From positions 1 through 53,480 of the forward strand of contig CAUHGY010000002.1 of NCBI GenBank assembly GCA_959605945.1: a stretch of 53,480 nucleotides of DNA. Direction: 5' to 3'. The notes under the pieces are model-generated. The model was given only the letters and a program-made list of their open reading frames with translations. It had not been told where the DNA came from and ran no database searches. The DNA comes from an uncultured Clostridia bacterium. Its GTDB lineage: Bacteria; Bacillota; Clostridia; Christensenellales; Borkfalkiaceae. The position numbers and the translations under genes were made by a program. The number at the start of each line of letters is the position of its first letter. Position 1 is the stretch's first letter. Shown here piece after piece: positions 1 to 7,701 of the stretch.

Positions 1-2
1 CC

Positions 3-617
3 CTGCACCCCGCCCTGGCGGGACGCGCGGCTGTGATTGCATTTAAAAATCTGGGTATAGAAAAAGACTGGGAAAAAACGCACGTCGACGGAATAATCCG
101 CCTTTGCGGAGAAAACGCCGCAAACGGCAGCAGTATAAATTTACCGAAAAATTTCGTCGCCGTAAAAGAATACGACAGAACGGTAATTTACGCTTCTTCT
201 CCCGATCGGGATAATCCGGACGGCGCGGCTTATAAAGAACGCGGAGAAATGCTGCCTTTTCTTGCGGAAAACATTCGTTTCGGCGCGTACGATATCCGCA
301 TTGCGGAATGCCTGTTGCCCGTCGATTTAAAAAGCGGATTTTACGCCGACCGCGATAAAATTCCCGCTGACGCGGTCTTGAGATATAAACGCGACGGCGA
401 CGTTTTCGCCAAATTCGGCGGGGGGACAAAAAAACTGAACGATTTTCTGACCGATAAAAAAGTGCCGAGAAGGCTTCGAGACGGGCTTCCCGTGCTGGCA
501 ACGGGAAACAGCATTCTCGCCGTGTTCGGCGAAAAAAACATTTATTTATCCGAAAAACTGCGAGTAACGGACAAAACCGTAAAAATAATAAAATTAACAA
601 GCGAGAAAAGTTTATGA
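3..617 (+). CDS. tilS: tRNA(Ile)-lysidine synthase TilS, C-terminal part (5' end outside window)
   Basis: The frame is open from the window edge, so only the C-terminal ~204 residues are present. TilS ligates lysine to C34 of the CAU-anticodon tRNA-Ile so that it reads AUA; it acts in the cytosol with ATP. Family resemblance: the linker helix around RAAVIAFKNLGIEKDWEK and the C-terminal substrate-binding domain with GGTKKLNDFL and KVPRRLRDGLPVL, matching the usual TilS pattern of KKLKDFF followed by P-R-WLRD. The N-terminal PP-loop (SGGxDS) lies upstream and cannot be checked. It overlaps hpt by 4 bases (ATGA), so the two are translationally coupled; tilS-hpt is a common Bacillota pairing, usually followed by ftsH, which here is ~50 kb away. 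Confidence 0.88.
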   Translation: MHPALAGRAAVIAFKNLGIEKDWEKTHVDGIIRLCGENAANGSSINLPKNFVAVKEYDRTVIYASSPDRDNPDGAAYKERGEMLPFLAENIRFGAYDIRIAECLLPVDLKSGFYADRDKIPADAVLRYKRDGDVFAKFGGGTKKLNDFLTDKKVPRRLRDGLPVLATGNSILAVFGEKNIYLSEKLRVTDKTVKIIKLTSEKSL

Positions 618-1147
618 ACAAGTACAAAATCGTTTTAACCGAAAAACAAATTCAGGAAAGAGTCAAAGAACTCGGCAAAGAAATTTCCCGCGATTACGAG
701 GGCAAACGCCCCGTTATTATCTGCATGCTGAAAGGCGCGGTCGTTTTCTTTGCGGACGTGGTAAGAAATCTGACCGTTCCGCTTTCAATGGAATTTGCGC
801 GGCTTTCAAGCTACCGCAACGCAACCGAAAGCGGCGAAATGGTGGTCGTCAGCGACATCAACGAAGATATTGAAGGCAAAGACGTGCTCATTGTGGAAGA
901 CGTTATCGACAGCGGCAAAACGCTTTCATATTTTTTAAAGCTGCTGAAAGCTAAAAACCCGGCGTCGATAAAAATCTGCGCATTTTTGGATAAGCCCGAA
1001 CGCCGTGAAGCGCACGTCGACGTCGATTACTGCGGTTTCCGTCTGAATTGCGGTTTCGTCATCGGGTACGGGCTGGATTATGCCGAAAGATTCAGAGAAC
1101 TGCCCTACCTTGCGGAAATAGATTCCCCCGCCGATCTCGATATGTAG
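614..1147 (+). CDS. hpt: Hypoxanthine phosphoribosyltransferase
   Basis: Purine salvage enzyme that joins hypoxanthine or guanine to PRPP, giving IMP or GMP. The 177-residue length is normal for the family. The PRPP-binding loop is visible as VLIVEDVIDSGKTL (residues ~96-109), and the early KGAVVFFADVVR segment (~36-47) matches the family's pyrophosphate-loop region. The start ATG overlaps the tilS stop, so it is the second gene of that operon. A perfect hairpin 54 bases downstream ends the unit. Confidence 0.95.
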   Translation: MNKYKIVLTEKQIQERVKELGKEISRDYEGKRPVIICMLKGAVVFFADVVRNLTVPLSMEFARLSSYRNATESGEMVVVSDINEDIEGKDVLIVEDVIDSGKTLSYFLKLLKAKNPASIKICAFLDKPERREAHVDVDYCGFRLNCGFVIGYGLDYAERFRELPYLAEIDSPADLDM

Positions 1148-1201
1148 ATTTTTACGGCCGGCAGAACTCTTCATTTTATTTTTTCAATACCGTAAATACA
1201 T

Positions 1202-1228
1202 CCGCCCGGGACAAACTGTCCCGGGCGG
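1202..1228 (+). terminator. Perfect hairpin terminating tilS-hpt
   Basis: A 12-bp perfect stem (CCGCCCGGGACA / TGTCCCGGGCGG) with a 3-nt loop lies 54 bases after hpt and is followed by the T-rich ATTGTTTATTTA. The T-tract is interrupted, but stem strength and position fit an intrinsic terminator. Confidence 0.75.
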
Positions 1229-1366
1229 ATTGTTTATTTAAACCCGTTAAAATAAAACACGGATAAACCGCGTAGTTTTATTTTTCCCCCGCACGGCGGC
1301 GGCAATGACCGAACAGATTTTCAGTTTTTTCATTTTAAAGAGCGGCATAGATTTCCGCGTTTTTTG

Positions 1367-1395
1367 TTGACTTATTGCAACTGATGGTGTAAAAT
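1367..1395 (+). promoter_or_regulatory. Sigma-A type promoter of the glycan operon leader
   Basis: TTGACT (1367-1372), a 17-bp spacer, TAAAAT (1390-1395). Transcription would begin near 1402, exactly at the 5' base of the long leader stem described next, which supports both calls. Confidence 0.75.
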
Positions 1396-1401
1396 AAAAT
1401 T

Positions 1402-1581
1402 TGCAACATAAACTCAATAGTATAAAAATTATCCGGAGCAGTATACTTCACGGTAGAAGTGTACCTTATTTCGTATTACAAAAATCTGTTCTTGGATAAT
1501 GGATTGAGTTTGTGTTGCAGCAAACGGAATTCGGGCACTCTATATTGTGCCGTTTCGTTTGAGCGGCACAATTTTTATTTT
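1402..1581 (+). ncRNA. Structured leader RNA with terminator/antiterminator switch (unassigned class)
   Basis: A 17-bp stem pairs 1402-1418 with 1503-1519 (one G-U). Inside it, ATTATCC (1428-1434) pairs with GGATAAT (1494-1500), and GTATACTTC (1441-1449) pairs with GAAGTGTAC (1456-1464) around a 6-nt loop. Downstream, TTGTGCCG (1545-1552) pairs with CGGCACAA (1564-1571) and is followed by TTTTTATTTT, an intrinsic terminator. GTGCC (1547-1551) can instead pair with GGCAC (1534-1538), giving a mutually exclusive antiterminator. This is the architecture of a transcription-attenuating riboswitch. I could not match it to purine, TPP, SAM, c-di-GMP, T-box or other classes I know by sequence. It precedes a tiny Cys-rich ORF and two glycan genes. 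Confidence 0.6.
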
Positions 1582-1627
1582 AAAAACATTTTTGCCGCTT
1601 TTTCAATAACAAAGAAAGAAGGTACAA

Positions 1628-1810
1628 ATGAAAAAATTTCCAAAAGGCGAAAAAAAGCGCGAATCCTGCGTGCTTTGCGGCAAAAACACGCCCTATTCTT
1701 TTGACACACCTCTCGAAAAGCGGGTCGGTTATGTTGACGGCTGCGGTCAGCTCTGCAAAAAATGTTTCTCGGTCATTCAGGCAGAGTTAAACGAAATTAC
1801 GTCGGAATGA
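1628..1810 (+). CDS. Small Cys-rich protein of unknown function (60 aa)
   Basis: I do not recognise this gene. The product has two CxxC knuckles (ESCVLCGKN at ~14-22 and GQLCKKCF at ~41-48), a spacing compatible with one zinc site, with a basic N-terminus (KKFPKGEKKRE). The start ATG has AAAGAAGG upstream (1615-1622). It is the first ORF after the leader terminator and its stop overlaps the next gene's possible start (ATGA), so it belongs to the glycan operon and is presumably what the leader controls first. No signal peptide or membrane segment is visible. Confidence 0.7.
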   Translation: MKKFPKGEKKRESCVLCGKNTPYSFDTPLEKRVGYVDGCGQLCKKCFSVIQAELNEITSE

Positions 1811-2547
1811 TATTTATGAAAAATATTACTCCCCGCAGGCGCGGACTTAAAAACAAACAAAAATTCTATCTCTTTATAAGGTCGGTTCTGGATTTTACTT
1901 TTGCGCTGATCGCGCTGACAGTCCTGTTCCCCGTTTTTATTGCGACGGCGCTTGCCGTAAAATTCGATTCGAAAGGGCCCGTATTTTTTCGCCAGAAAAG
2001 AATAGGCAAAAACGGAAAGATTTTTACATGCGTCAAATTCAGAAGCATGACGCAGAATGCCGAACACGACGTTGCCACTTACAGATACGACAATGCGCAG
2101 TCATTTATAACAAGAACGGGAAAATTCATCCGCAAAACATCGATAGACGAACTGCCGCAGCTGTTTAATGTTCTTGCAGGAAAAATGAGCCTTATAGGTT
2201 ACCGTCCCGCTCTGCCGTGCGAAACCGAACTGAACGCCCGACGGGAAGAATACGGCGTATACTCCGTAAAACCCGGCATAACCGGTTGGGCTCAGATTAA
2301 CGGCAGAGACGTTCTCGCCGCTAATCCCGAGAAAAAAGCGGCTTTTGACGCCTTTTATGTGCAAAATATCTCGGTTTTTTTCGATATAAAAATATTTTTC
2401 ATGACTTTTGCCAAAGTATTCAAGGGCAGCGACATTAAAGAAGGCGCGGCGGCGACCGAAAATTCATGCGAAACAAAAACCGAAACGCCGACCGCAATAA
2501 CGGCAATCGTCCCGTCAGGTGAAAACAATGAAAAATCAGCCGTTTAA
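1807..2547 (+). CDS. Undecaprenyl-phosphate sugar phosphotransferase (bacterial sugar transferase family)
   Basis: Initiating glycosyl-1-phosphate transferase: it moves a sugar phosphate from a UDP-sugar to undecaprenyl phosphate at the inner membrane face, the first step of surface glycan assembly. One hydrophobic segment (~residues 27-49, FALIALTVLFPVFIATAL) is followed by the family's conserved block: KGPVFFRQKRIGKNGK, FRSM, TGKFIRKTSIDELPQL, GKMSLIGYRP and VKPGITGWAQINGR. The C-terminal ~40 residues (Thr/Ala/Glu-rich) are an untypical tail. The start is ambiguous: ATG 1807 overlaps the previous stop, while ATG 1816 is the next choice. It overlaps the following glycosyltransferase by 20 bases. 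Confidence 0.88.
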   Translation: MIFMKNITPRRRGLKNKQKFYLFIRSVLDFTFALIALTVLFPVFIATALAVKFDSKGPVFFRQKRIGKNGKIFTCVKFRSMTQNAEHDVATYRYDNAQSFITRTGKFIRKTSIDELPQLFNVLAGKMSLIGYRPALPCETELNARREEYGVYSVKPGITGWAQINGRDVLAANPEKKAAFDAFYVQNISVFFDIKIFFMTFAKVFKGSDIKEGAAATENSCETKTETPTAITAIVPSGENNEKSAV

Positions 2548-3385
2548 AAAATCCTTTTCCTGCGCACGGAAGTTAAACGGCGCAGACGGAAACGTCTCGA
2601 AAAAATACGAAAACCCGCCGGAAAACTGCGGACTGGTCTCGGTGATAATGCCGAATTACAATAGCGGAGCGTTTATTGCAAAATCAATCGAAAGCGTTCT
2701 TAAACAGACATATCCGTATTGGGAACTGATTATTGCCGACGACTGCTCGGCAGACGGTTCGCTCGACACCGCAGTTTCTTTCGGCGACAAGCGTATAAAG
2801 ATACTTTCGACCGGGAAAAGATCGGGAGCGGCAGTTGCCCGCAACCTTGCCGTTGCGGCGGCAAACGGAAGATATATAGCCTTTTTGGACAGCGACGACC
2901 TTTGGCTTCCCGAAAAACTCGAAAAACAGATTGAATTCATGAAGAAAACGGACTGTGCTTTTTCTTTCTCCCAATACGCGGTTATAGACGAAGCGGGAAG
3001 AAAAACCGCCGAGTTTAAGCCGAAAAAAAGCGAATACGGTTATAAAGATCTGTTGAAGAACAATGCTGTGGGCTGCCTTACCGCCATGTATGACGCAAAA
3101 AAGCTCGGCAAAGTATTTATGCCGAAAGACGCGTTCTTCCGCGAAGATCTGGCTTGCTGGCTTGAAATCATCAAAAAAGGCCATCCCGCGCGCTGTCAAA
3201 AAGAAATTTTGTCCGAATACAGACTTCGCCGCGGCTCGGTTTCTTCCGACAAATTAAAAATGCTGAAATATCAGTGGAACTTATACAGAAAAATAGAAAA
3301 ACTGAATTTTTTTAAAAGTTTTTTCTATCTTTCGTGCTGGGTGGTTTCGGGTTTATTTAAATATAAAAAAATAAAGCTGCGGTAA
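2528..3385 (+). CDS. Family 2 glycosyltransferase
   Basis: GT-A fold glycosyltransferase that probably adds the next sugar to the lipid-linked primer. Visible family marks: VSVIMPNYNSGAFIAKSIES at the N-terminus of the domain, the nucleotide-binding IIADDCSADGS, SGAAVARNLAV, and the metal-binding FLDSDDLWLP (a DxD motif). A hydrophobic C-terminal stretch (FFYLSCWVVSGLF) may touch the membrane. ATG 2528 is preferred over GTG 2519 because AGGTGA ends 5 bases before it and pairs well with the 16S 3' end. The start lies inside the sugar transferase gene, so the two are coupled. Acceptor and donor sugars cannot be read from sequence. Confidence 0.88.
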   Translation: MKNQPFKKSFSCARKLNGADGNVSKKYENPPENCGLVSVIMPNYNSGAFIAKSIESVLKQTYPYWELIIADDCSADGSLDTAVSFGDKRIKILSTGKRSGAAVARNLAVAAANGRYIAFLDSDDLWLPEKLEKQIEFMKKTDCAFSFSQYAVIDEAGRKTAEFKPKKSEYGYKDLLKNNAVGCLTAMYDAKKLGKVFMPKDAFFREDLACWLEIIKKGHPARCQKEILSEYRLRRGSVSSDKLKMLKYQWNLYRKIEKLNFFKSFFYLSCWVVSGLFKYKKIKLR

Positions 3386-3701
3386 ATTACTGCGTTAATC
3401 TTGATGCCGCTGTGCGGCGGCGTTCCGTCCGCATTTCGAATCGTATAACCGTTTTATCCCGTCACGCCATCGCGTCTTTTATTTTTTCGGCGGTCTGTCG
3501 AAATAAAGCTTAACTGCTGCCCGCGGATTACTGCCGCAGGCAGGAAACTTTTAAAAGACACCTCTCTCTTTGTATTCGATTTATAAAACAACGGCTGCGC
3601 CCGACCGAAAAAAGTACGCGTATATAAATTATATCCCCGATATTCCGAAGAGCGGAAAACCGGGGATTGCTCATTCTGTTTTTAAACAATACGACACACC
3701 G
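3386..3701. other. Gene-free spacer between convergent glycan operon and aroA-like gene
   Basis: About 316 bases without a supported gene. It holds a GC hairpin near 3402-3421 (GCCGCTGTGCGGCGGC) just after the glycosyltransferase, and the larger imperfect hairpin at 3635-3665. Nothing else is recognisable. Confidence 0.6.
3635..3665 (-). terminator. Imperfect hairpin, probable terminator of the aroA-like gene
   Basis: CCCCGATATTCCG and CGGAAAACCGGGG pair with two mismatches around a 5-nt loop. It lies 37 bases past the minus-strand stop. The following minus-strand bases are only AT-rich (ATATAATTTATA), so termination strength is uncertain. Confidence 0.45.
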
Positions 3702-4907
3702 TTAAAGAACCGAAACTTTGCCGCCGAGTTTTATAAAGTCGTTGAAAAAATCGGGATAAAGTTTTTTTACCGCCTGCGCCGTCAGCAGAGTGACGGGATT
3801 GTCCGCAAGCGTTGCGGCAAACGCCGCAGCCATGGCGAGCCGGGCATCGCCGAAGCTGTCCACAATTGCGCCGCCTTTCAGCCCTCCCTTGCCTTCAATG
3901 ACCAGACCTTCTTCCGTCAGACGGGCGTTTCCGCCGAGTTTATTTAAAATACCGACAAGCGCTTGCGTGCGTTCGCCTTCTTTAAGCCTGACTTCGGTGA
4001 AATTTTTAATCACAGTCCGCGAACAGGCATAACAGGCGCATACGGCAAGAATGGGCGTGAGCGACGGAAATTCCGAAACGTCGAGCACCGTGCCCTTTGC
4101 GTTAAAGGCAAGAAGAGCTTTTTTTACGGCTTTTTCTTCCTGAAAAGAGTTATCTGACAGCCCCGTCACCCTAACTCTGTTGCCGAAAGCATTGGCGCCT
4201 AAGAAGTAAGCGGCCGTAGCATAATCCCCTTCCACGCGGCAGAAGCCGGGCGAACGGAATTTTCCGCCGGTTACTTTGTAACTTTTATCGGAAAAAGAAA
4301 TCCCGATGCCGAAATCGCGCATAACGCTTTCCGTCATCTCCATATATCCGCGGGACGGCGGAACTCCTTCAAAAGAAACCGTGCTCTCTCCGTCAGTCAG
4401 CGCGAGGGCAAAAAGCAGTCCGCTGGCAAACTGAGTATTAGAGTTCCTGAGAACATATTCTCCGGCAGACAGCTTTCCTCTTAAAGTAAACGGCAATCTG
4501 TCACGCGAAAAAGCACAGCCTTTGAGCGTAAATAAATATTCTTCCAGCGATTTTTTCGCAAGATCTCCTTCCCCGACAAACGTCACGCCGCCGATAGCCG
4601 CGGCTACGGGCAGAAGCAATCTCAGCGCCGCAGAACTCCCGCCGACGTCGAGCACGGCATTTTTATTCAAATTTTCCCAGACGGGAGAAACGCTGTAAAC
4701 CGAGTCTTCAGAGCGGATAACGGCGCCCAGTTCTTTTAAGCAGTTGACGGTACGCTCTACATCTCCGGACCTGGTATTGAGATAAATACGGGTGGGCTTA
4801 TCGGAAAGCGCAGCGGCAATAAACATTCTGTGAGCCATCGCTTTGGATGAAACCGCTTCGATAATCCCGTCCAGTTTAGACGGAAAAATTTTAACGTCCA
4901 TATACAC
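3702..4907 (-). CDS. aroA: EPSP synthase-like protein (AroA family, divergent active site)
   Basis: Length (401 aa) and fold marks match 3-phosphoshikimate 1-carboxyvinyltransferase, which joins PEP and shikimate-3-phosphate. Present: SSKAMAHR (20-27, with the K22 and R27 equivalents), SSAALRLLLPV, NTQFASGLLFAL, GDYATAAYFLGA, RLKEGERTQA, GDARLAMAAAFAA and KKLYPDFF. Departures from the family as I know it: S23 is Ala, the SSQ triplet is NTQ (157-159), the catalytic Asp of the usual PD motif (E. coli D313) is Ser 282 in FPSL, KESDR is KEGER, and DHR is DAR. The K340, E341, R344, R386 and K411 equivalents remain. It stands alone, with no other shikimate gene in the window. It may be a weak EPSPS or have another substrate; the gene symbol is tentative. 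Confidence 0.75.
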   Translation of the reverse strand: MYMDVKIFPSKLDGIIEAVSSKAMAHRMFIAAALSDKPTRIYLNTRSGDVERTVNCLKELGAVIRSEDSVYSVSPVWENLNKNAVLDVGGSSAALRLLLPVAAAIGGVTFVGEGDLAKKSLEEYLFTLKGCAFSRDRLPFTLRGKLSAGEYVLRNSNTQFASGLLFALALTDGESTVSFEGVPPSRGYMEMTESVMRDFGIGISFSDKSYKVTGGKFRSPGFCRVEGDYATAAYFLGANAFGNRVRVTGLSDNSFQEEKAVKKALLAFNAKGTVLDVSEFPSLTPILAVCACYACSRTVIKNFTEVRLKEGERTQALVGILNKLGGNARLTEEGLVIEGKGGLKGGAIVDSFGDARLAMAAAFAATLADNPVTLLTAQAVKKLYPDFFNDFIKLGGKVSVL

Positions 4908-5007
4908 AGCCTCCTGTTATTAACCGACACTCTTTGAAATTTTTATTATCCCGTTCAGAGGGATAACCCGCACAATCAATCTCCCTGTTTGACTTTTCTC
5001 AATTAAA

Positions 5008-5036
5008 ATGATAATGTATAAACGGTAATTTGTCAA
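5008..5036 (-). promoter_or_regulatory. Promoter of the aroA-like gene
   Basis: Read on the minus strand: TTGACA (5036-5031), 17-bp spacer, TATCAT (5013-5008). The ~95-nt leader contains a small hairpin (TTATCCC / GGGATAA, about 4943-4963) and a strong CAGGAGG site before the ATG. Confidence 0.7.
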
Positions 5037-5143
5037 TACCAAAACATAAAAATCCGCCGTTTTTTTAAAACTCCTTCCCCGTCGCGTCGACAAATCTCAC
5101 GCAAAAAGAAAAAATAATATAAAAAATTGCCGTCCGCAAACTC

Positions 5144-6235
5144 TTATTTTTTTATTCTTCCGTTTTCGATGACCATGCGGTTATATTCGCGTTTGCCGAA
5201 CACCGTTCTGTCAAGGCCGGTTGCGGTGAAAATCGTCTGAAGATGCTCCACGCAGGATATCAGTTTCCGCTGGCGTTTTTTATCGAGCTCGCTGAGCACG
5301 TCGTCGAGTATGAGAATGGGATATTCGCCTGTTCTGTTGTTGAAAAGCTCTGTCTCTGCAAGTTTCAAAGCCAGAGCCACCGTGCGCTGCTGCCCTTGAG
5401 AACCGTATATTTTAACGTCTTCTCCGTTCAAAATAAACTTTATGTCGTCACGGTGCGGACCGATTCCCGTAAAGCCCAGCCGCATATCGCGTTCGACGGC
5501 GGTTTTCAGGTCCTCGTACATGGCGAAAGAGATCTCTTCTTCTCCGCCGGTATAGCCGCTCTCCGTTTTCATGGCAAGTTTTTCGCTTCCCCCCGAAAGA
5601 TAAGCGTGTTTTTCCTCCGCCGCCGGGGCAAGTTCTTTTAAAAACGCGTTGCGCGCCTTTATTATCTTCGCCGCCTGCTCGCAGAGCTGCCTGTCCCATA
5701 CGGGCAGAGTTTCTAAAATGAGCGCCCTGTCGGAATTTTTTAAAAGATTGTTGCGCTGCGCCAGAATTTTATTATACCGCGCAAGCGCGTAAAAATATGT
5801 TTTCGACATCTGCGACAGCGAAATGTTTAAAAATCTGCGTCTGTCTTCCGGCGATTCCTGCACCAGTTTCAGTTCCGACGGATTAAAGAAAACGCTGTGA
5901 ATATTGCCGAGCAGTTCGCCGATCTTCATGACCTGCATTCCGTTTACGAAAACGTTTTTTCTTTCGGTACGGTTAAACTCTATTTTTACCGACACCGAGC
6001 CGTAAGCCGACCGGGCCTCCCCCGCGACGGCAGCTTTTTCGCCGCCGTCTTTTATCACCTGCCTGTCTCTGCCCGCGCGAGGAGAGTATCCCGTGCACAG
6101 AAAAAAAACCGCTTCCGCCGCGTTGGTTTTGCCCTGTGCGTTGGCGCCGGTAAGAATGTTTATTCCCTTTTCAAACTCGAAAACTTCATGCGAATAATTC
6201 CTGAAATTTTCAAGCGAAAGCCTTTCTATATACAT
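5144..6235 (-). CDS. recF: DNA replication and repair protein RecF
   Basis: SMC-like ATPase that binds DNA at gaps and helps RecO/RecR load RecA. It has the N-terminal MYIERLSLENFRNY, Walker A GANAQGKTN (30-38), the signature region SEL-KLVQESPEDRRRFLN, and Walker B PILILDDVLSELDKKRQ near the C-terminus. Length 363 aa is typical. Unlike the usual dnaA-dnaN-recF order, recF is divergent from dnaA here and separated from dnaN by 10 kb. Confidence 0.95.
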   Translation of the reverse strand: MYIERLSLENFRNYSHEVFEFEKGINILTGANAQGKTNAAEAVFFLCTGYSPRAGRDRQVIKDGGEKAAVAGEARSAYGSVSVKIEFNRTERKNVFVNGMQVMKIGELLGNIHSVFFNPSELKLVQESPEDRRRFLNISLSQMSKTYFYALARYNKILAQRNNLLKNSDRALILETLPVWDRQLCEQAAKIIKARNAFLKELAPAAEEKHAYLSGGSEKLAMKTESGYTGGEEEISFAMYEDLKTAVERDMRLGFTGIGPHRDDIKFILNGEDVKIYGSQGQQRTVALALKLAETELFNNRTGEYPILILDDVLSELDKKRQRKLISCVEHLQTIFTATGLDRTVFGKREYNRMVIENGRIKK

Positions 6236-6269
6236 ATGCCCGCAAAAAATGTTTTAAAAAACCGCTTTA

Positions 6270-6298
6270 TTGACTTTATTTTATTTTAAAATTATTAT
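6270..6298 (+). promoter_or_regulatory. Promoter of dnaA
   Basis: TTGACT (6270-6275), 17-bp spacer, TATTAT (6293-6298); a further TATAAT at 6298-6303 overlaps it. The recF-dnaA spacer is only 109 bases and shows no DnaA boxes, so it is unlikely to be oriC. Confidence 0.65.
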
Positions 6299-6344
6299 AT
6301 AATGTTTTTTACTCAAAAGCAACTAAACGAAAGGAAAAGAAAAA

Positions 6345-7685
6345 ATGGAAGGTTACGAGATTTTATGGAAAACCGTCCTGCCGGAATTAGAAAAAACGGT
6401 CAGTTCGATTTTTTACGATACGTACATAACGCAGATTTTTCCCGTAGATATAAAGGGCGGCAGGATAATTCTTTGCACCCAGAGCAAACTTATTGCGGAA
6501 ACTATTCAGGACCGCACCGGCGACAGAATACGCAAAGCGCTTACCGCCTGCAATTCCGAGATCACCGATTTTGAAATAACGGTAGCTCAAAGCAAAGAAG
6601 ACTATATGCGGAAATACGGCTCCGCCGACGGCGACGACGATTCTTTCGAAAATCACGGTTCTCCCGTCAACCCCAAGTTTACCTTCGAATCTTTCGTTGT
6701 CGGCTCATCCAACGAACTCATATACGCCGCCGCCAAAGCGGTAGCGGAAATGCCGGGCGATTCCTATAATCCGCTGTTCATTTACGGCGGCACGGGCCTC
6801 GGAAAAACGCATATACTTATGGCAATCGCCAATTACGTAAGGCTGCACCACCCTTCGCTGAACGTCCTTTACGCCACCTGCGAGCAGTTTACCAATCAAC
6901 TGATAGAAAGCATAAGCAAAGGCAAAGGCACCGGGGCGGACTTTCGCAAAAAATACCGCAACGTAGACGTGCTTTTAATAGACGACGTGCAGTTTCTTGC
7001 CAAAAAACAGGGTATTCAGACGGAATTTTTCCATACTTTCAACGAACTTGTCATGCAGAACAAGCAAGTAGTTCTGACATGCGACCGTCCCCCCAAAGAA
7101 ATAGAAGTTCTGGAAGACCGTCTGAGAACGCGTTTCGAAGGCGGACTTTTGGTCGACGTTCAGACCCCCGATCTCGAAACAAGAATTGCAATTCTGCGCC
7201 GCAAAGCGGAAGAAAAAAAATGCCTTATAGACATAAAAGTGCTTACATATATCGCCGAACTCGGCGACAGCGATATCCGTTCGCTTATCGGAAAACTTAC
7301 CAAGGTGATATTCGCAAGCAAACTTCATGAAAAGCCCATCACCACGGAACTTGTAGACGAAGCGCTCAAAGAATCGGCGGGCGAAGCGCAGGAGCAACTG
7401 CAGGCGGACGATATAATAAATTGCGTGGCGGATTTTTTCAAGATTTCAAGGTCCGATATGCTCGGTAAAAAGAAAAACAAAGAATTTGCCGAACCGCGGC
7501 AGATATGCATGTATCTCATAACCGACATGATGAGCATTCCTCTCGTCGCGGTAGGCAGCAAGATGGGCGGCAGAGACCACGCCACGGTGATTTACTCCCG
7601 CGACAAGATATCGGAACAGATGAAATCCGACAAAAAGCTCGCCGTCGCCATAAACGACATAAAAAATATGCTGCTTAAAAAATAA
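6345..7685 (+). CDS. dnaA: Chromosomal replication initiator DnaA
   Basis: AAA+ protein that binds DnaA boxes and melts oriC. Domain I (~1-85) carries the DnaB/SirA-interaction fold (W8, F23, Y27 region), followed by a short acidic linker (DGDDDSFENHG). Domain III has Walker A GGTGLGKT (148-155), Walker B VLLIDDVQFL and sensor segments. Domain IV ends in MGGRDHATVIYS, the signature for DnaA-box recognition. The 446-aa length is normal. An AAAGGAAAAG site precedes the ATG. It is followed after 16 bases by mnmG, not dnaN. Confidence 0.97.
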   Translation: MEGYEILWKTVLPELEKTVSSIFYDTYITQIFPVDIKGGRIILCTQSKLIAETIQDRTGDRIRKALTACNSEITDFEITVAQSKEDYMRKYGSADGDDDSFENHGSPVNPKFTFESFVVGSSNELIYAAAKAVAEMPGDSYNPLFIYGGTGLGKTHILMAIANYVRLHHPSLNVLYATCEQFTNQLIESISKGKGTGADFRKKYRNVDVLLIDDVQFLAKKQGIQTEFFHTFNELVMQNKQVVLTCDRPPKEIEVLEDRLRTRFEGGLLVDVQTPDLETRIAILRRKAEEKKCLIDIKVLTYIAELGDSDIRSLIGKLTKVIFASKLHEKPITTELVDEALKESAGEAQEQLQADDIINCVADFFKISRSDMLGKKKNKEFAEPRQICMYLITDMMSIPLVAVGSKMGGRDHATVIYSRDKISEQMKSDKKLAVAINDIKNMLLKK

Positions 7686-7701
7686 GCGGGAATAAATAAA
7701 T

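Noticed and set aside
1459..1704. 81-codon frame in the riboswitch-like leader, possible leader peptide
   Set aside because: Starts with GTG without a Shine-Dalgarno, runs through the terminator and overlaps the Cys-rich gene in another frame; structure rather than translation explains the region better.
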